A stretch of DNA of 64,000 nt from Streptomyces sp. MMBL 11-1 (GTDB taxonomy: Bacteria > Actinomycetota > Actinomycetes > Streptomycetales > Streptomycetaceae). Positions 7,729 to 16,799 of this stretch are shown here, piece after piece. The position numbers and the translations under genes were made by a program. The stretch spans positions 3,475,001 through 3,539,000 of the forward strand of contig NZ_CP117709.1 in assembly GCF_028622875.1 (NCBI RefSeq), read 5' to 3'. The notes beneath the pieces were generated by a model. It worked only from the letters and a program-made list of their open reading frames with translations, made no database searches and was not told the DNA's origin. Within the stretch, counting starts at the first letter, position 1. Each line of letters opens with the position of its first letter.

Positions 7729-9729
7729 ATGAGCGGTAACGAGCAGCAGGAAGAGCCGCTCGGCGAGATCGCAGCGGCCGACAGGGACACGAAAGCGGAC
7801 GGGCTGTCCGCCGGGCAGGTGCCGGCCCAGGCTGTGCGCGGCCCGTCGGAAGGTGCGGCCGAGGGCGGCACCGTCCTGCCCGGCCCGTGGCCCGCCGTCG
7901 CCGACGAGGACGCCACCGGGCCGGTCGGTGCGCACGCGGTTCCGCAGCAGCGCGCGGGCCGCGGCGGGGCTCCCGAGCTCGGGCTGTCCGACGCCCGGCT
8001 GATCGAGGACATGCGCGCCGGCGACGACCGGGCCTACGAGGAGCTGTTCCTGCGGCATTCGGGCGCCGTCCTGCGCTACGCCCGCAGCTGCTGCCGGGAC
8101 GCGCACACCGCCGACGACCTGACGGCCGAGGTGTTCGCACGCACGCTCCAGGCCGTACGGGGCGGAAAAGGGCCGACCGAAGCGGTCCGGGCCTATCTGA
8201 TGACCGCCGTCCGCCATGTCGCCGCCGCTTGGACGAAGAGCGCGAAGCGTGAGCATCTGGTCGACGACTTCGCGGTGTTCGCCGCACAGGCCTCCCGTTC
8301 CTCCGAGCTCTCCGACGACGGCACCCTCGACCTCGGCGCCGACGTGCTGGCGATGCGCGAGGCCGATCAGACGATGGCGATGCAGGCGTTCCGGAGCCTT
8401 CCCGAACGCTGGCAGGCGGTCCTGTGGCACACCACGGTGGAGGAGGAGTCGCCGAGCGAGATCGCCCCGTTGTTCGGCCTCACCGCCAACGCCACCGCCG
8501 TCCTGGCCAGTCGCGCCCGCGAAGGGCTCAAGCAGGCCTACCTCCAGGCCCACGTCAGCCAGGCGCTCACGACCGGCGGGGACTGCGCGCGGTACGCCGA
8601 CCGGCTCGGCGCCCACGCCCGGGGCGGCCTGCGGACCCGGGCCGAGCGCGGGCTGCGCAAGCACCTCGACGCCTGCGCCAGGTGCCGGGTGGCCGCGGGC
8701 GAGCTGGACCAGGTGAACGCCGGGATTCCGGCGCTGCTGCCCGTCGCGGTCATCGGATGGTTCGCCGCCGGGTATTCACTCAAGGCCGCGGGCATCGTGG
8801 CCGGTGGCGCGGCCGGGGCCGCAGGCGCGGGAGCCGCCGCGGCGGCCACCGGGTCCGGTTCCGCCGGTGGGGCCGCCGGGGGCGCGGCGGGCTCCGAGGC
8901 GCTCGGCGCGCCCGCCAAGGCCGGGATCGCCGCCGCCGTGGTGGTGGCCGCCGCGGCCGGTCTGGTGTGGGCGCTCGTCGGCGACGAGCGGCCGAAGACG
9001 GAGCCCAGGCCGGTCGCCAAACCGCCGGTCGTGGCGCCCGCTGTGCCCACGCCGCCTACCCCTCCGTCCCCGAAGCCGCCACCGAAGCCGAAGCCGGCGC
9101 CTCCGGCCGCACCCGCGCCGCCCGCGCCCGTGGCCCCGGCGCCGAGCCCGCCGCCGTCCCCGAAGTCGACTCCGCCGCCGAAACCCACGCCCTCCCCCGA
9201 GCCGCCGCCGAAGCCCGCGCCCCCGGCGCCGAGCCCGCCGCCGTCCCCGAGGCCGACTCCGCCGCCGAAGCCCACGCCGCCCCCGCCCGCCCCGGAGGTG
9301 TACCAGGTCAGCGAACTGGCGTACTCCGTGTTCGGCGACAGGAGCGAGCCGGAGGTCGTGATGGGGCAGAGCAGTTGGGTCTGGCAGCGGTCGAACGTGT
9401 CCATCGCCTCCACCCGTTACGCACACGGCGTGACCGTGCACGCCCGCTCCTCGGTCACCATCCAGCTGAACCGCCCGTGCACGAGCTATCAGGCCATGGT
9501 CGGGGTGGACGACCTGACCATGGGGCTCGGCGCGGTGCGCTTCTCCGTGTTCGACGGGGACGGGGCCCGGCTCTGGCGCTCCCCGGTGATGGAGGGCGGC
9601 GATCCCGCCGTCCCCGTGAGCGTGAACATCGCCGGCCAGTCCTCGATCCGCCTCGTGGTGGAGCCGGAGACGCCGTTCGGTGGGGTGGCCCTGGCCGACT
9701 GGGCGGACTCCCGGATCAGCTGCGCCTGA
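7729..9729 (+). CDS. ECF-type sigma factor fused to anti-sigma/TM/NPCBM sensor
   Basis: One polypeptide (666 aa from the ATG at 7729) carries sigma region 2 (LIEDMRAGDDRAYEELF through DLTAEVFARTLQAV) and region 4 (SLPERWQAVLWHTTV then PSEIAPLFGLT). It continues into a zinc-finger-like anti-sigma segment (HLDACARCR), one or two hydrophobic segments (AVIGWFAAGYSLKAAGI and AGIAAAVVVAAAAGLVWAL), a Pro/Lys-rich extracellular spacer of about 100 residues, and a C-terminal NPCBM-like carbohydrate-binding domain (about 520-666). Sigma factor, membrane tether and sensor are thus fused. An upstream in-frame ATG at 7675 is possible; I prefer 7729 because a GGGGG stretch sits 8 nt ahead of it. The ligand and the release mechanism are unknown. 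Confidence 0.88.
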   Translation: MSGNEQQEEPLGEIAAADRDTKADGLSAGQVPAQAVRGPSEGAAEGGTVLPGPWPAVADEDATGPVGAHAVPQQRAGRGGAPELGLSDARLIEDMRAGDDRAYEELFLRHSGAVLRYARSCCRDAHTADDLTAEVFARTLQAVRGGKGPTEAVRAYLMTAVRHVAAAWTKSAKREHLVDDFAVFAAQASRSSELSDDGTLDLGADVLAMREADQTMAMQAFRSLPERWQAVLWHTTVEEESPSEIAPLFGLTANATAVLASRAREGLKQAYLQAHVSQALTTGGDCARYADRLGAHARGGLRTRAERGLRKHLDACARCRVAAGELDQVNAGIPALLPVAVIGWFAAGYSLKAAGIVAGGAAGAAGAGAAAAATGSGSAGGAAGGAAGSEALGAPAKAGIAAAVVVAAAAGLVWALVGDERPKTEPRPVAKPPVVAPAVPTPPTPPSPKPPPKPKPAPPAAPAPPAPVAPAPSPPPSPKSTPPPKPTPSPEPPPKPAPPAPSPPPSPRPTPPPKPTPPPPAPEVYQVSELAYSVFGDRSEPEVVMGQSSWVWQRSNVSIASTRYAHGVTVHARSSVTIQLNRPCTSYQAMVGVDDLTMGLGAVRFSVFDGDGARLWRSPVMEGGDPAVPVSVNIAGQSSIRLVVEPETPFGGVALADWADSRISCA

Positions 9730-9770
9730 GCCGTACGCGCGCCCGGGCCGGGCTTCCCGGCGACGCCCTC

Positions 9771-9880
9771 CGGCCAGAACGGGAGCGTGCGCCGGTCAGG
9801 ACGGGAGCGTGTATCGGTCAGGACAGGACCGTCCGCCGGTCAGGACGGAACGTGTTTCGGTCAGGACTGGAGCGTGCGCC
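9771..9880. repeat. Five 22-bp tandem repeats
   Basis: Units start at 9771, 9793, 9815, 9837 and 9858 and resemble CGGTCAGGACGGGAGCGTGT with a few substitutions. The array fills the space between the sigma gene and the convergent asparagine-synthetase-like gene, whose stop codon at 9861 lies in the last copy. It could act in transcript ending, or be simple slippage. Confidence 0.8.
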
Positions 9881-11972
9881 GAGCGGGCATCACACCGCCC
9901 GCGACCGCGCGCTGGCGCGGAGCGGCCGTACCCGTCCAGCAGGTGCCGCGCCGGGCCAGCAGGCGGCGCAGCCACAGTTCGGTGGAGGCCAGGTCGGCCA
10001 AGCCGTCCAGGGGCAGCGGCTCGCCCTCGGAGGCGGCTCGCAGGGCCTTGCGGACCACCCGGGCCTCGACCAGGCCCGCGTCGGCCAGCAGCGGGGCGTC
10101 GAAAAGGGCCATCAGGTCGGGCAGCGCGAGGCGCAGGCCGGTGCGGGTGACAGCGGTGGAGGTGGCCTGGGAGGGCGTGCCCCAGCCGGGCGGCAGATCG
10201 TGGATGCCCGCCCCGCCGAGCACCCGGCGCAGGATCGCGGCCCGTGCGCCGGGCTGGACCCGGAGGGACTCGGGCAGGGCACGGGCCGCCCGGACCACCT
10301 GGTTGTCGAGGAACGGGGCGTGCAGGCGCTGGCTGCGGATCTCCGCGGCCTGTTCCAGGATCCGGTGGTCGGCGGCCCCACGGGCGAGGGCGGCGCGCGC
10401 CCGGGCCTCCCCCGGGCGCTGCACGGAGGCGGGCCGGATCGCGGCCTCCTGGAGACGAACCGATACTTCGGCCAGCGCCTCCCCCGTCAGCCAGCGCGCC
10501 GCCGGACCCGGGCGCGACCAGGCGAGGGCGGCGAGCGAGGCGTCGGCGGGGGTCGCGAGGTCGGGGGCGTAACGGTTGGCGTCGGGGAGGAGCCCGGCGG
10601 CGGACTCCAGGCCGGTGCGGTACGACGTACGGGCCAGGCGGCGGGCGGCGCGGTAGACCGTCAGCGGGACGAACAGCGAGTGCGCGGTAGGGCCTTCGGC
10701 CTTGGTCAGGGCGGCGACGGGGCGCAGGAGGTGGCGTCTGCGCCGGTCCATCAGGAGGTCGGCGAGGCGGGCCGGGTGGGCGTCCAGGACCTGTCGGGCC
10801 CCGTGTCCGACGAGGTGGTCGGCGCTGCCCGCGGACAGCCGGCGGCGGTGGCGTTCGGCGAGGACGAGGGAGGGGGCCGGTTCGTCGGTGAGCGCGCCGG
10901 TGCCCAACGAGGCGTACGGCAGGGCCTCTTCGCCGGCCGCGACGACCACGTGGTGCAGGCGCGGGTTGGCGGCGATGGCGCGGGCCCGCTCCAGCTCGTC
11001 CTCGTCGCCCCGGGTGGTGAGGTCGTTGAAGGTGACGGCGAGCAGCCGCTCCCCCGCGCCGGTGCCGTGGCCGAGGAGGGTGCCGGGGAGCCCGGGCAGT
11101 CCGGAGGCGAGCAGGGCGAGGGTGGCGGACGCGCTGCCGCCGGAGAGGTCGGCGCCGATGCCCGCCACGGGGCCGCCCCGGGCCGCGCGCCGGTCGGCGG
11201 GGCCCATGCCGGGGACGGGCCCCGGGTCCGGGGGCTGGGTTTCCGGCGCGTGGCGCGGGGCCGTGAGCCGGGCGCGTACGGCTTCGACGAGCGCGTCCCG
11301 TACGCCCTCCACGGCGTGCACCGGGTCGGCCTGGGGTGCGGCGACGGCGAGCGAGGCGACGGCCTCGTACCCGGTGATCTCCCGCGAGCCCTCCCGGAGG
11401 ATGAGCGCGTGGCCCGGCGGGACCCGCTTCACGCCCACGTAGGGTGTGCCGTCGCCGAGGGCCTCGGGGGTCTCCGGGCAGGCGAGCAGGGCGGCGAGGT
11501 GCCCGATGTCGAGCTGGGCCTCGATGAGGTCGGCGAGCGGCAGGGCGGCGGTGGCGAAGGCGGTGCCGTTGGCCCAGGGGGTGTGGAAGACGGGCCGGGC
11601 GCCGGCCAGGTCGCCCGCGACGGTGATGCGGCGGCCGATCTGCACGACGGCGGTGTAACTGCCGGGCCAGGCGGTGAGATGGCGCATCGCGCCACCGCGT
11701 GCGGCGAGCAGCCCGACGCGCAGTTGCTCGTCGGTGGCGCCGCAGCAGCCGAGGACCGCGAGGCGGGCGGTGGGCGCCCCTTCGGGGGTCGCGACGCCGA
11801 TGACGCGGATCTCGTCGGGCCGCCAGTCGCCGACCGCCCACAGCGGATCCGGGTCTCCCCACAGGAGTTGGGAGCCCACGGGGTGAACCGTGCGCCCCTC
11901 TCCGCCGTTTCCGACGGCGCCGACCGTGCCGAAGCTCGCGGCGATACTGCTCCATCCCACCAACCAACGCAT
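9861..11972 (-). CDS. Asparagine-synthetase-like protein (lasso-cyclase-like fold)
   Basis: The 703-aa protein resembles class B asparagine synthetases and lasso-peptide cyclases: an Ntn-hydrolase-like N-terminal half (about 1-200) and an ATP-pyrophosphatase-like second half. It starts MRWLVGWSS and lacks the Cys2 nucleophile of true glutamine-dependent enzymes. The pyrophosphate loop reads LSGGSASAT instead of the usual SGGxDS. It may therefore form an amide bond with an unusual substrate, or be catalytically altered. The ATG at 11972 has a GGAGG ribosome binding site 6 nt upstream, which decides the start. No lasso precursor, leader peptidase or PqqD-like partner is visible beside it. Convergent with the sigma fusion; divergent from the HTH/TPR regulator. 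Confidence 0.75.
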   Translation of the reverse strand: MRWLVGWSSIAASFGTVGAVGNGGEGRTVHPVGSQLLWGDPDPLWAVGDWRPDEIRVIGVATPEGAPTARLAVLGCCGATDEQLRVGLLAARGGAMRHLTAWPGSYTAVVQIGRRITVAGDLAGARPVFHTPWANGTAFATAALPLADLIEAQLDIGHLAALLACPETPEALGDGTPYVGVKRVPPGHALILREGSREITGYEAVASLAVAAPQADPVHAVEGVRDALVEAVRARLTAPRHAPETQPPDPGPVPGMGPADRRAARGGPVAGIGADLSGGSASATLALLASGLPGLPGTLLGHGTGAGERLLAVTFNDLTTRGDEDELERARAIAANPRLHHVVVAAGEEALPYASLGTGALTDEPAPSLVLAERHRRRLSAGSADHLVGHGARQVLDAHPARLADLLMDRRRRHLLRPVAALTKAEGPTAHSLFVPLTVYRAARRLARTSYRTGLESAAGLLPDANRYAPDLATPADASLAALAWSRPGPAARWLTGEALAEVSVRLQEAAIRPASVQRPGEARARAALARGAADHRILEQAAEIRSQRLHAPFLDNQVVRAARALPESLRVQPGARAAILRRVLGGAGIHDLPPGWGTPSQATSTAVTRTGLRLALPDLMALFDAPLLADAGLVEARVVRKALRAASEGEPLPLDGLADLASTELWLRRLLARRGTCWTGTAAPRQRAVAGGVMPARRTLQS

Positions 11973-12846
11973 CGCCGCCTCCACAGGCTGTGGACAAACG
12001 GCGCAGTTGACGAGCGAAACGCCGCTGCGGGACATGCTGCCACGACAATGCCGCACGAGAGGGTGTACGGGCAGCGCACGCCGGAAGAGCATGCGCCCCT
12101 GGCACAGGCCCGGCGTGATCTTCACCGCGACGACAACAACGGAACTGCCGGTTCCGGAAGTTCCGGAAGTTCCGGGAACTCTGGGGGCGGGGCCGTCCGG
12201 TCTCCGCGCCGCACCGGCCCGCCCCCGCGGAAGGGAGGGAGGGCCGGTGCCGCCCGGAAACAGCGCCGATATCCGGCCATAGGAGGACCATTGGCCAGAC
12301 CTTCACCGGACCGTCGCTATTCGGCCATTCTCTCGAAGCGCCACCCTGCGCGCATGTCGCGCCGCGCCCCCCTGGCGGACCCTTCCACGCACAGTCCGGG
12401 AGGTGGGCCTCACCTCCCGGACCGGTCCACCGCCCGCGGGGAATGGAGCGGCGGATTCCCCCAGCCCACTGAGTCCAGTGCAGCGGGCCGACCCACGCAG
12501 GTCCCAGACAAGCCTTCCGGCCATCGCCGGGCCAGAGCGCACGGCCGGGCGCACGGCCACACGCCGGGAGCACGCCGCACCCCGGTCCGCGCGCCGCCGC
12601 ACGGGAGGCCCGGACCGCCCGCACGGACAACAATCCCGCCATCCGGACGTCTGCCCCTTAACGGTAGGGATAGGGAGAACTACGCTGTGTTTACTGGTGT
12701 TCTCGGCAGGGGGGCATATTCCTCGGGGCTCGGCCACATGCGTGTGCAGGCGGAGTACGGAGGTTCGAACCTGGGGAGTCATCGGTACGAATGCCGCGCG
12801 CCGTCCCCGGTGACGCGGCGGCCGTCTGTGTGTCGAGGGGTGGCGC
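11973..12846. other. Long divergent intergenic region, no gene assigned
   Basis: About 870 bp separate two divergent genes. I looked for a short peptide gene that could pair with the asparagine-synthetase-like protein and found none with a convincing start, codon bias and leader. Visible elements are a short direct repeat (TTCCGGAAG, 12153-12176) and a hairpin CCGGGAGGTG/CACCTCCCGG at 12398-12422. An AT-richer stretch at about 12655-12720 probably holds the promoter of the downstream rightward gene. Confidence 0.5.
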
Positions 12847-14436
12847 ATGTCCAGGGAGCAACGCGGGCCGAACGAGAAGCTCGGCACGGTTCTCGCCCTC
12901 GCGGGAATCAGTAACGCCGGGCTCGCCCGGCGGGTCAACGACCTCGGAGCACAGCGCGGTCTGACACTTCGCTACGACAAGACCTCGGTGGCCCGGTGGG
13001 TCGCCAAGGGAATGGTGCCGCAGGGCGCGGCGCCGCATCTCATCGCCGCGGCGATCGGGGCCAAGCTCGGCCGGCCCGTCCCGCTGCACGAGATCGGCCT
13101 CGCCGACGCGGATCCGGCCCCGGAGGTCGGCCTCGCCTTCCCCCGGGACGTGGGCGAGGCGGTCCGGTCGGCGACCGAGCTGTACCGCCTGGACCTGGCC
13201 GGGCGGCGGGGCGGCGGTGGGATCTGGCAGTCCCTGGCGGGATCGTTCTCGGTGAGCGCCTACGCGACACCCGCGTCGCGCTGGCTGATAACCCCCGCCG
13301 ATCCGTCGGTGGCCCGGGACCCGACGGCGGCGCAGGCAGCGATCCTCGGGGCGCGTGGCGGCGGATCCGAGAGCCCTCGCGGGGCCGGCCCCCGCGGCCC
13401 CGGGGCCGCGCCGGATGCCCGGGGCGCACACATCCTCCACACCGGCGGCTCCACCCCCGGCGTGGCGGGCTCCGTTCCGCTCCAGCCCGGCCCGGACGCC
13501 GTGGCGGACGCCTCACCGCTGCGGGTCGGGCACAGCGACGTGACGAAGCTGCGCGAGGCGGCGCAGGACGCCCGGCGCTGGGACTCCAAGTACGGCGGCG
13601 GCGACTGGCGCTCCTCCATGGTTCCCGAGTGTTTACGCGTCGATGCCGCACCGCTGCTCCTCGGCTCGTACACCGACGAGGTCGGCCGGGCCCTGTTCGG
13701 CGCGTCGGCCGAGCTGACCCGGCTGGCCGGCTGGATGGCCTTCGACACCGGCCAGCAGGAAGCCGCCCAGCGCTACTACATCCAGGCGCTGCGCCTGGCC
13801 CGGGCCGCCGCCGACGTCCCGCTCGGCGGCTATGTCCTCGCCTCGATGTCCCTCCAGGCGACCTACCGGGGCTTCGCCGACGAGGGGGTCGACCTCGCCC
13901 AGGCGGCCGTCGAGCGCAACCGCGGTCTCGCCACCGCCCGCACCATGAGCTTCTTCCGGCTGGTGGAGGCCCGTGCCCACGCGAAGGCCGGCGACGCACC
14001 GGCCGCGGGGGCCGCGCTCAAGGGCGCGGAGAGCTGGCTGGAGCGGTCCCGGGCGGGCGATTCGGACCCGTCGTGGCTCGGCTTCTACGGCTACGACCGG
14101 TTCGCCGCCGACGCCGCCGAGTGCTACCGGGACCTGAAGGCCCCCCGCCAGGTGCGGCGCTTCACCGAGCAGGCGCTGTCCCGGCCGACCGAGGAGTTCG
14201 TCCGCAGCCACGGGCTGCGGCTCGTCGTGTCCGCCGTCGCCGAGCTGGAGTCGGGCAATCTGGACGCGGCCTGCGCGGCGGGCACCCGGGCGGTGGAGGT
14301 CGCCGGCCGGATCTCCTCGGCCCGCACCACGGAGTACGTGCGCGATCTGCTCCACCGCCTGGAGCCGTACGGGGACGAGCCCCGCGTCGCGGAGCTGCGG
14401 GAACGGGCCCGCCCGCTGCTGGTCACCCCGGGCTGA
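12847..14436 (+). CDS. Sporulation-associated HTH/TPR regulator
   Basis: The 529-aa protein begins with a helix-turn-helix-like region (about 8-75, [14 protein letters not shown] and [11 protein letters not shown]). The C-terminal half (about 235-525) is alpha-helical with TPR-like spacing ([34 protein letters not shown]). A Gly/Pro/Ala-rich stretch (about 160-215) links them. The layout matches the Streptomyces family that includes NsdA and the S. griseus sporulation protein ORF1590; from memory SCO4114 sits here. Members affect sporulation and antibiotic onset. The target genes cannot be read from sequence. The start follows GAGGGGTG. Confidence 0.75.
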   Translation: MSREQRGPNEKLGTVLALAGISNAGLARRVNDLGAQRGLTLRYDKTSVARWVAKGMVPQGAAPHLIAAAIGAKLGRPVPLHEIGLADADPAPEVGLAFPRDVGEAVRSATELYRLDLAGRRGGGGIWQSLAGSFSVSAYATPASRWLITPADPSVARDPTAAQAAILGARGGGSESPRGAGPRGPGAAPDARGAHILHTGGSTPGVAGSVPLQPGPDAVADASPLRVGHSDVTKLREAAQDARRWDSKYGGGDWRSSMVPECLRVDAAPLLLGSYTDEVGRALFGASAELTRLAGWMAFDTGQQEAAQRYYIQALRLARAAADVPLGGYVLASMSLQATYRGFADEGVDLAQAAVERNRGLATARTMSFFRLVEARAHAKAGDAPAAGAALKGAESWLERSRAGDSDPSWLGFYGYDRFAADAAECYRDLKAPRQVRRFTEQALSRPTEEFVRSHGLRLVVSAVAELESGNLDAACAAGTRAVEVAGRISSARTTEYVRDLLHRLEPYGDEPRVAELRERARPLLVTPG

Positions 14437-14559
14437 ACCGGGCCGCGCACCGCGCCCGGCAGGAGGCCCGCCGGGCGCGGTGTGCGCCACACCCTGCCCG
14501 GCTCGGGTTTGAGCCGGTTGTCAGTGGGCCAGTGCACTATCGGGGTGGGAGGTGGCGTG

Positions 14560-15816
14560 ATGATGACGCACGCGGCGTACGACTGCGATGTGCTGGTGAT
14601 CGGCGGCGGGATCGTCGGTCTGTCGACCGCGTATGCGCTTCTACGGTCCGCGCCGGGCACACGGGTCACGGTCCTGGAGAAGGAGGGCGGCCCCGCCCGC
14701 CACCAGACCGGCCGCAACAGCGGCGTGATCCACAGCGGCATCTACTACCGCCCCGGTTCCCTCAAGGCCCGGTACGCGCTGCGCGGCTCCGCCGAGCTGG
14801 CGGACTTCTGCGCCGAGCACTCCATCGCCCACGCCACCACCGGCAAGCTGATCATCGCCACCGAACGCTCCGAGCTGCCCCGGCTGCACGGCCTGGTGCA
14901 GCGCGGCCGCGAGCACGGACTGCCCGTGCGGGAGCTGGGCCCCGCCCAGATCGCGGAGTACGAGCCGGAGGTCCAGGGCCTGGCGGCGATCCGGGTCGGC
15001 ACGACCGGCGTCTGCGACTTCACCGCCGTGGCCACCCGCTTCGCGACCGAGATCACCGCGGCGGGCGGCATCGTGCGGTACGGCGCGGAGGTCACCGCGA
15101 TAGACCGGCGACCCTGGGGCGTCGCGGTGCGCACGGCGGACGGCCTGGTCGTGCGGGCCAGGGTGCTGGTCAACTGCGCGGGCCTCCACTGCGACCGGGT
15201 GGCCCGCCTCGCCGGGGACGACCCGGGAGTGCGGATCGTGCCGTTCCGGGGCGAGTACTACACGCTGGCCCGCCCCGAGCTGGTGCGCGGCCTGGTCTAC
15301 CCGGTGCCGGACCCGGCCTTCCCCTTCCTGGGCGTCCACCTCACCCGGGGCGTCGACGGCTCCGTCCACGTCGGGCCGAACGCGGTCCCCGCCCTGGCCC
15401 GCGAGGGATACACCTGGCCCCGGGTCCGCCCCGCCGAACTGCTGTCCACGCTGAGCTGGCCGGGCACCTGGCAGATCGCCCGCAGACACTGGCGGTACGG
15501 GGCGGGCGAGGTGCACCGCTCGCTGTCCCGGTCCGCCTTCACCCGGGCCGTCCAGCGGCTGCTGCCCGCCGTCACCGAGGACGACCTGCGCCCGTCGCCC
15601 GCCGGGGTCCGGGCCCAGGCGGTGCTGAAGGACGGCACGCTGGTCGACGACTTCCTGATCCGCGAGGCCCCGCACACCGTGCACGTGCTCAACGCCCCGT
15701 CGCCCGCCGCGACGGCGTGTCTGCCCATCGGACGGGAGGTGGCGCGGCGCGCGCTGCGCCGGGCTCGGGAGACGGGGTGGAAGCCGCCCGCCGTAGAATC
15801 CGGTCATTGTGTCTGA
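14560..15816 (+). CDS. lhgO: L-2-hydroxyglutarate oxidase
   Basis: An FAD-dependent oxidase of the DAO/GlpO fold that returns L-2-hydroxyglutarate to 2-oxoglutarate. The ADP-binding Rossmann motif VIGGGIVGLSTAYALL is near the N-terminus, followed by the LhgO-like stretch HQTGRNSGVIHSGIYY, and later NCAGLHCDRVARL and GVRAQAVLKDGTLVDDF. The start could be GTG 14557, ATG 14560 or ATG 14563. I take 14560 because GGGAGG ends 7 nt upstream of it. The stop overlaps the start of trmB by 8 nt, so the two are probably translated together, although they share no pathway. Confidence 0.9.
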   Translation: MMTHAAYDCDVLVIGGGIVGLSTAYALLRSAPGTRVTVLEKEGGPARHQTGRNSGVIHSGIYYRPGSLKARYALRGSAELADFCAEHSIAHATTGKLIIATERSELPRLHGLVQRGREHGLPVRELGPAQIAEYEPEVQGLAAIRVGTTGVCDFTAVATRFATEITAAGGIVRYGAEVTAIDRRPWGVAVRTADGLVVRARVLVNCAGLHCDRVARLAGDDPGVRIVPFRGEYYTLARPELVRGLVYPVPDPAFPFLGVHLTRGVDGSVHVGPNAVPALAREGYTWPRVRPAELLSTLSWPGTWQIARRHWRYGAGEVHRSLSRSAFTRAVQRLLPAVTEDDLRPSPAGVRAQAVLKDGTLVDDFLIREAPHTVHVLNAPSPAATACLPIGREVARRALRRARETGWKPPAVESGHCV

Positions 15817-16726
15817 GCAGCCCCTGAACCCCACCCCCGCCGCGGCCCCCGACGACGCCCCCGACACGGCGCCCACCGGCTCCACACCGGCCGGCCCCAC
15901 ACCGGCCGGCCCCACGGCAGCCGATGTCGTGGCAGCCGATGGAGCGTCCGACGAAGCCGCCGCACTGCGGGCCGCCTCCTTCGAGCGCGCGCGCCGGCTG
16001 CGCCAGGAGCCCCGCTTCCCCGGCGGCCCCGCCGCCGATCCCGCCGGCTCGCACCACGAGCGCCGGATCCGCAGCTTCCAGCCGCGCCGCAGCCGGGTCA
16101 CGACCGGCCAGCAGGACGCCCTGGAGCGGCTGTGGCCGAAGTGGGGCCTGGACATCGACGGACAGCGCGTCCTGGACCTGACCGACCTGTTCGACGGTCT
16201 GCCCGTCGTCCTGGAGATCGGCTTCGGCATGGGCGAGGCCACCGCGCAGATGGCGGCCGACGACCCGGGCACCGGCATCCTCGCGGTCGACGTCCACACC
16301 CCCGGCCAGGGCAATCTGCTGGGCCTCGCGGACAAGGCGGGCTCGACCAACGTACGGGTGGCCAACGGCGACGCGGTCATCCTGCTGCGCGAGATGCTGG
16401 CCCCGGAGTCGCTCGACGGACTGCGGGTCTACTTCCCCGACCCGTGGCCCAAGGCCCGGCACCACAAGCGCCGCCTGATCCAGCCCGAGTTCCTGGACCT
16501 GGTGGCCCCGGTGCTGAAGCCCGGAGCGATCGTCCACTGCGCGACCGACTGGGAGCCGTACGCCGAGCAGATGCTGGAGGTCCTCACCGCGCACCCCCGC
16601 TTCGAGAACACCGCGGCCGACGGCGGGTACGCCCCGCGTCCCGCGTTCCGGCCGCTCACCCGCTTCGAGGGACAGGGCCTGGACAAGGGGCACGTCGTCC
16701 ACGACCTGCTGTTCGCCCGGGTCTGA
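15809..16726 (+). CDS. trmB: tRNA (guanine-N7-)-methyltransferase
   Basis: TrmB makes m7G46 in the variable loop of tRNAs using S-adenosylmethionine. The SAM-binding EIGFGMGEAT and the diagnostic YFPDPWPKARHHKRRL motif are present, with catalytic-site Thr-Asp (CATDWEPYAEQM) near the end. The 305 residues exceed the usual ~230 because of a Pro/Ala-rich N-terminal extension of about 50 residues with a TPAGPTPAGPT repeat. The GTG start lies inside the end of lhgO, which implies translational coupling. Confidence 0.96.
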   Translation: MSEQPLNPTPAAAPDDAPDTAPTGSTPAGPTPAGPTAADVVAADGASDEAAALRAASFERARRLRQEPRFPGGPAADPAGSHHERRIRSFQPRRSRVTTGQQDALERLWPKWGLDIDGQRVLDLTDLFDGLPVVLEIGFGMGEATAQMAADDPGTGILAVDVHTPGQGNLLGLADKAGSTNVRVANGDAVILLREMLAPESLDGLRVYFPDPWPKARHHKRRLIQPEFLDLVAPVLKPGAIVHCATDWEPYAEQMLEVLTAHPRFENTAADGGYAPRPAFRPLTRFEGQGLDKGHVVHDLLFARV

Positions 16727-16799
16727 CACACCGTGTGCGGCCGCGTGCCGGCCACACGCGCCGTCGCCGGGTGTCGGTGCTCCTCGTTAGGGTCGAGAG

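Noticed and set aside
11973..12846. Lasso peptide precursor gene for the asparagine-synthetase-like enzyme
   Set aside because: No short frame has a convincing start, leader and core, and there is no PqqD-like or protease gene nearby.
8424..12914. Very long open frame (about 1,500 codons) across several genes
   Set aside because: It is an out-of-frame read of GC-rich DNA over the sigma fusion, the asparagine-synthetase-like gene and the intergenic region; composition is Arg/Pro/Gly-rich with no motif.
12303..12938. 211-aa minus-strand gene upstream of the sporulation-associated gene
   Set aside because: It overlaps the start of the rightward gene, has Arg/Pro-rich shadow composition and no ribosome binding site.
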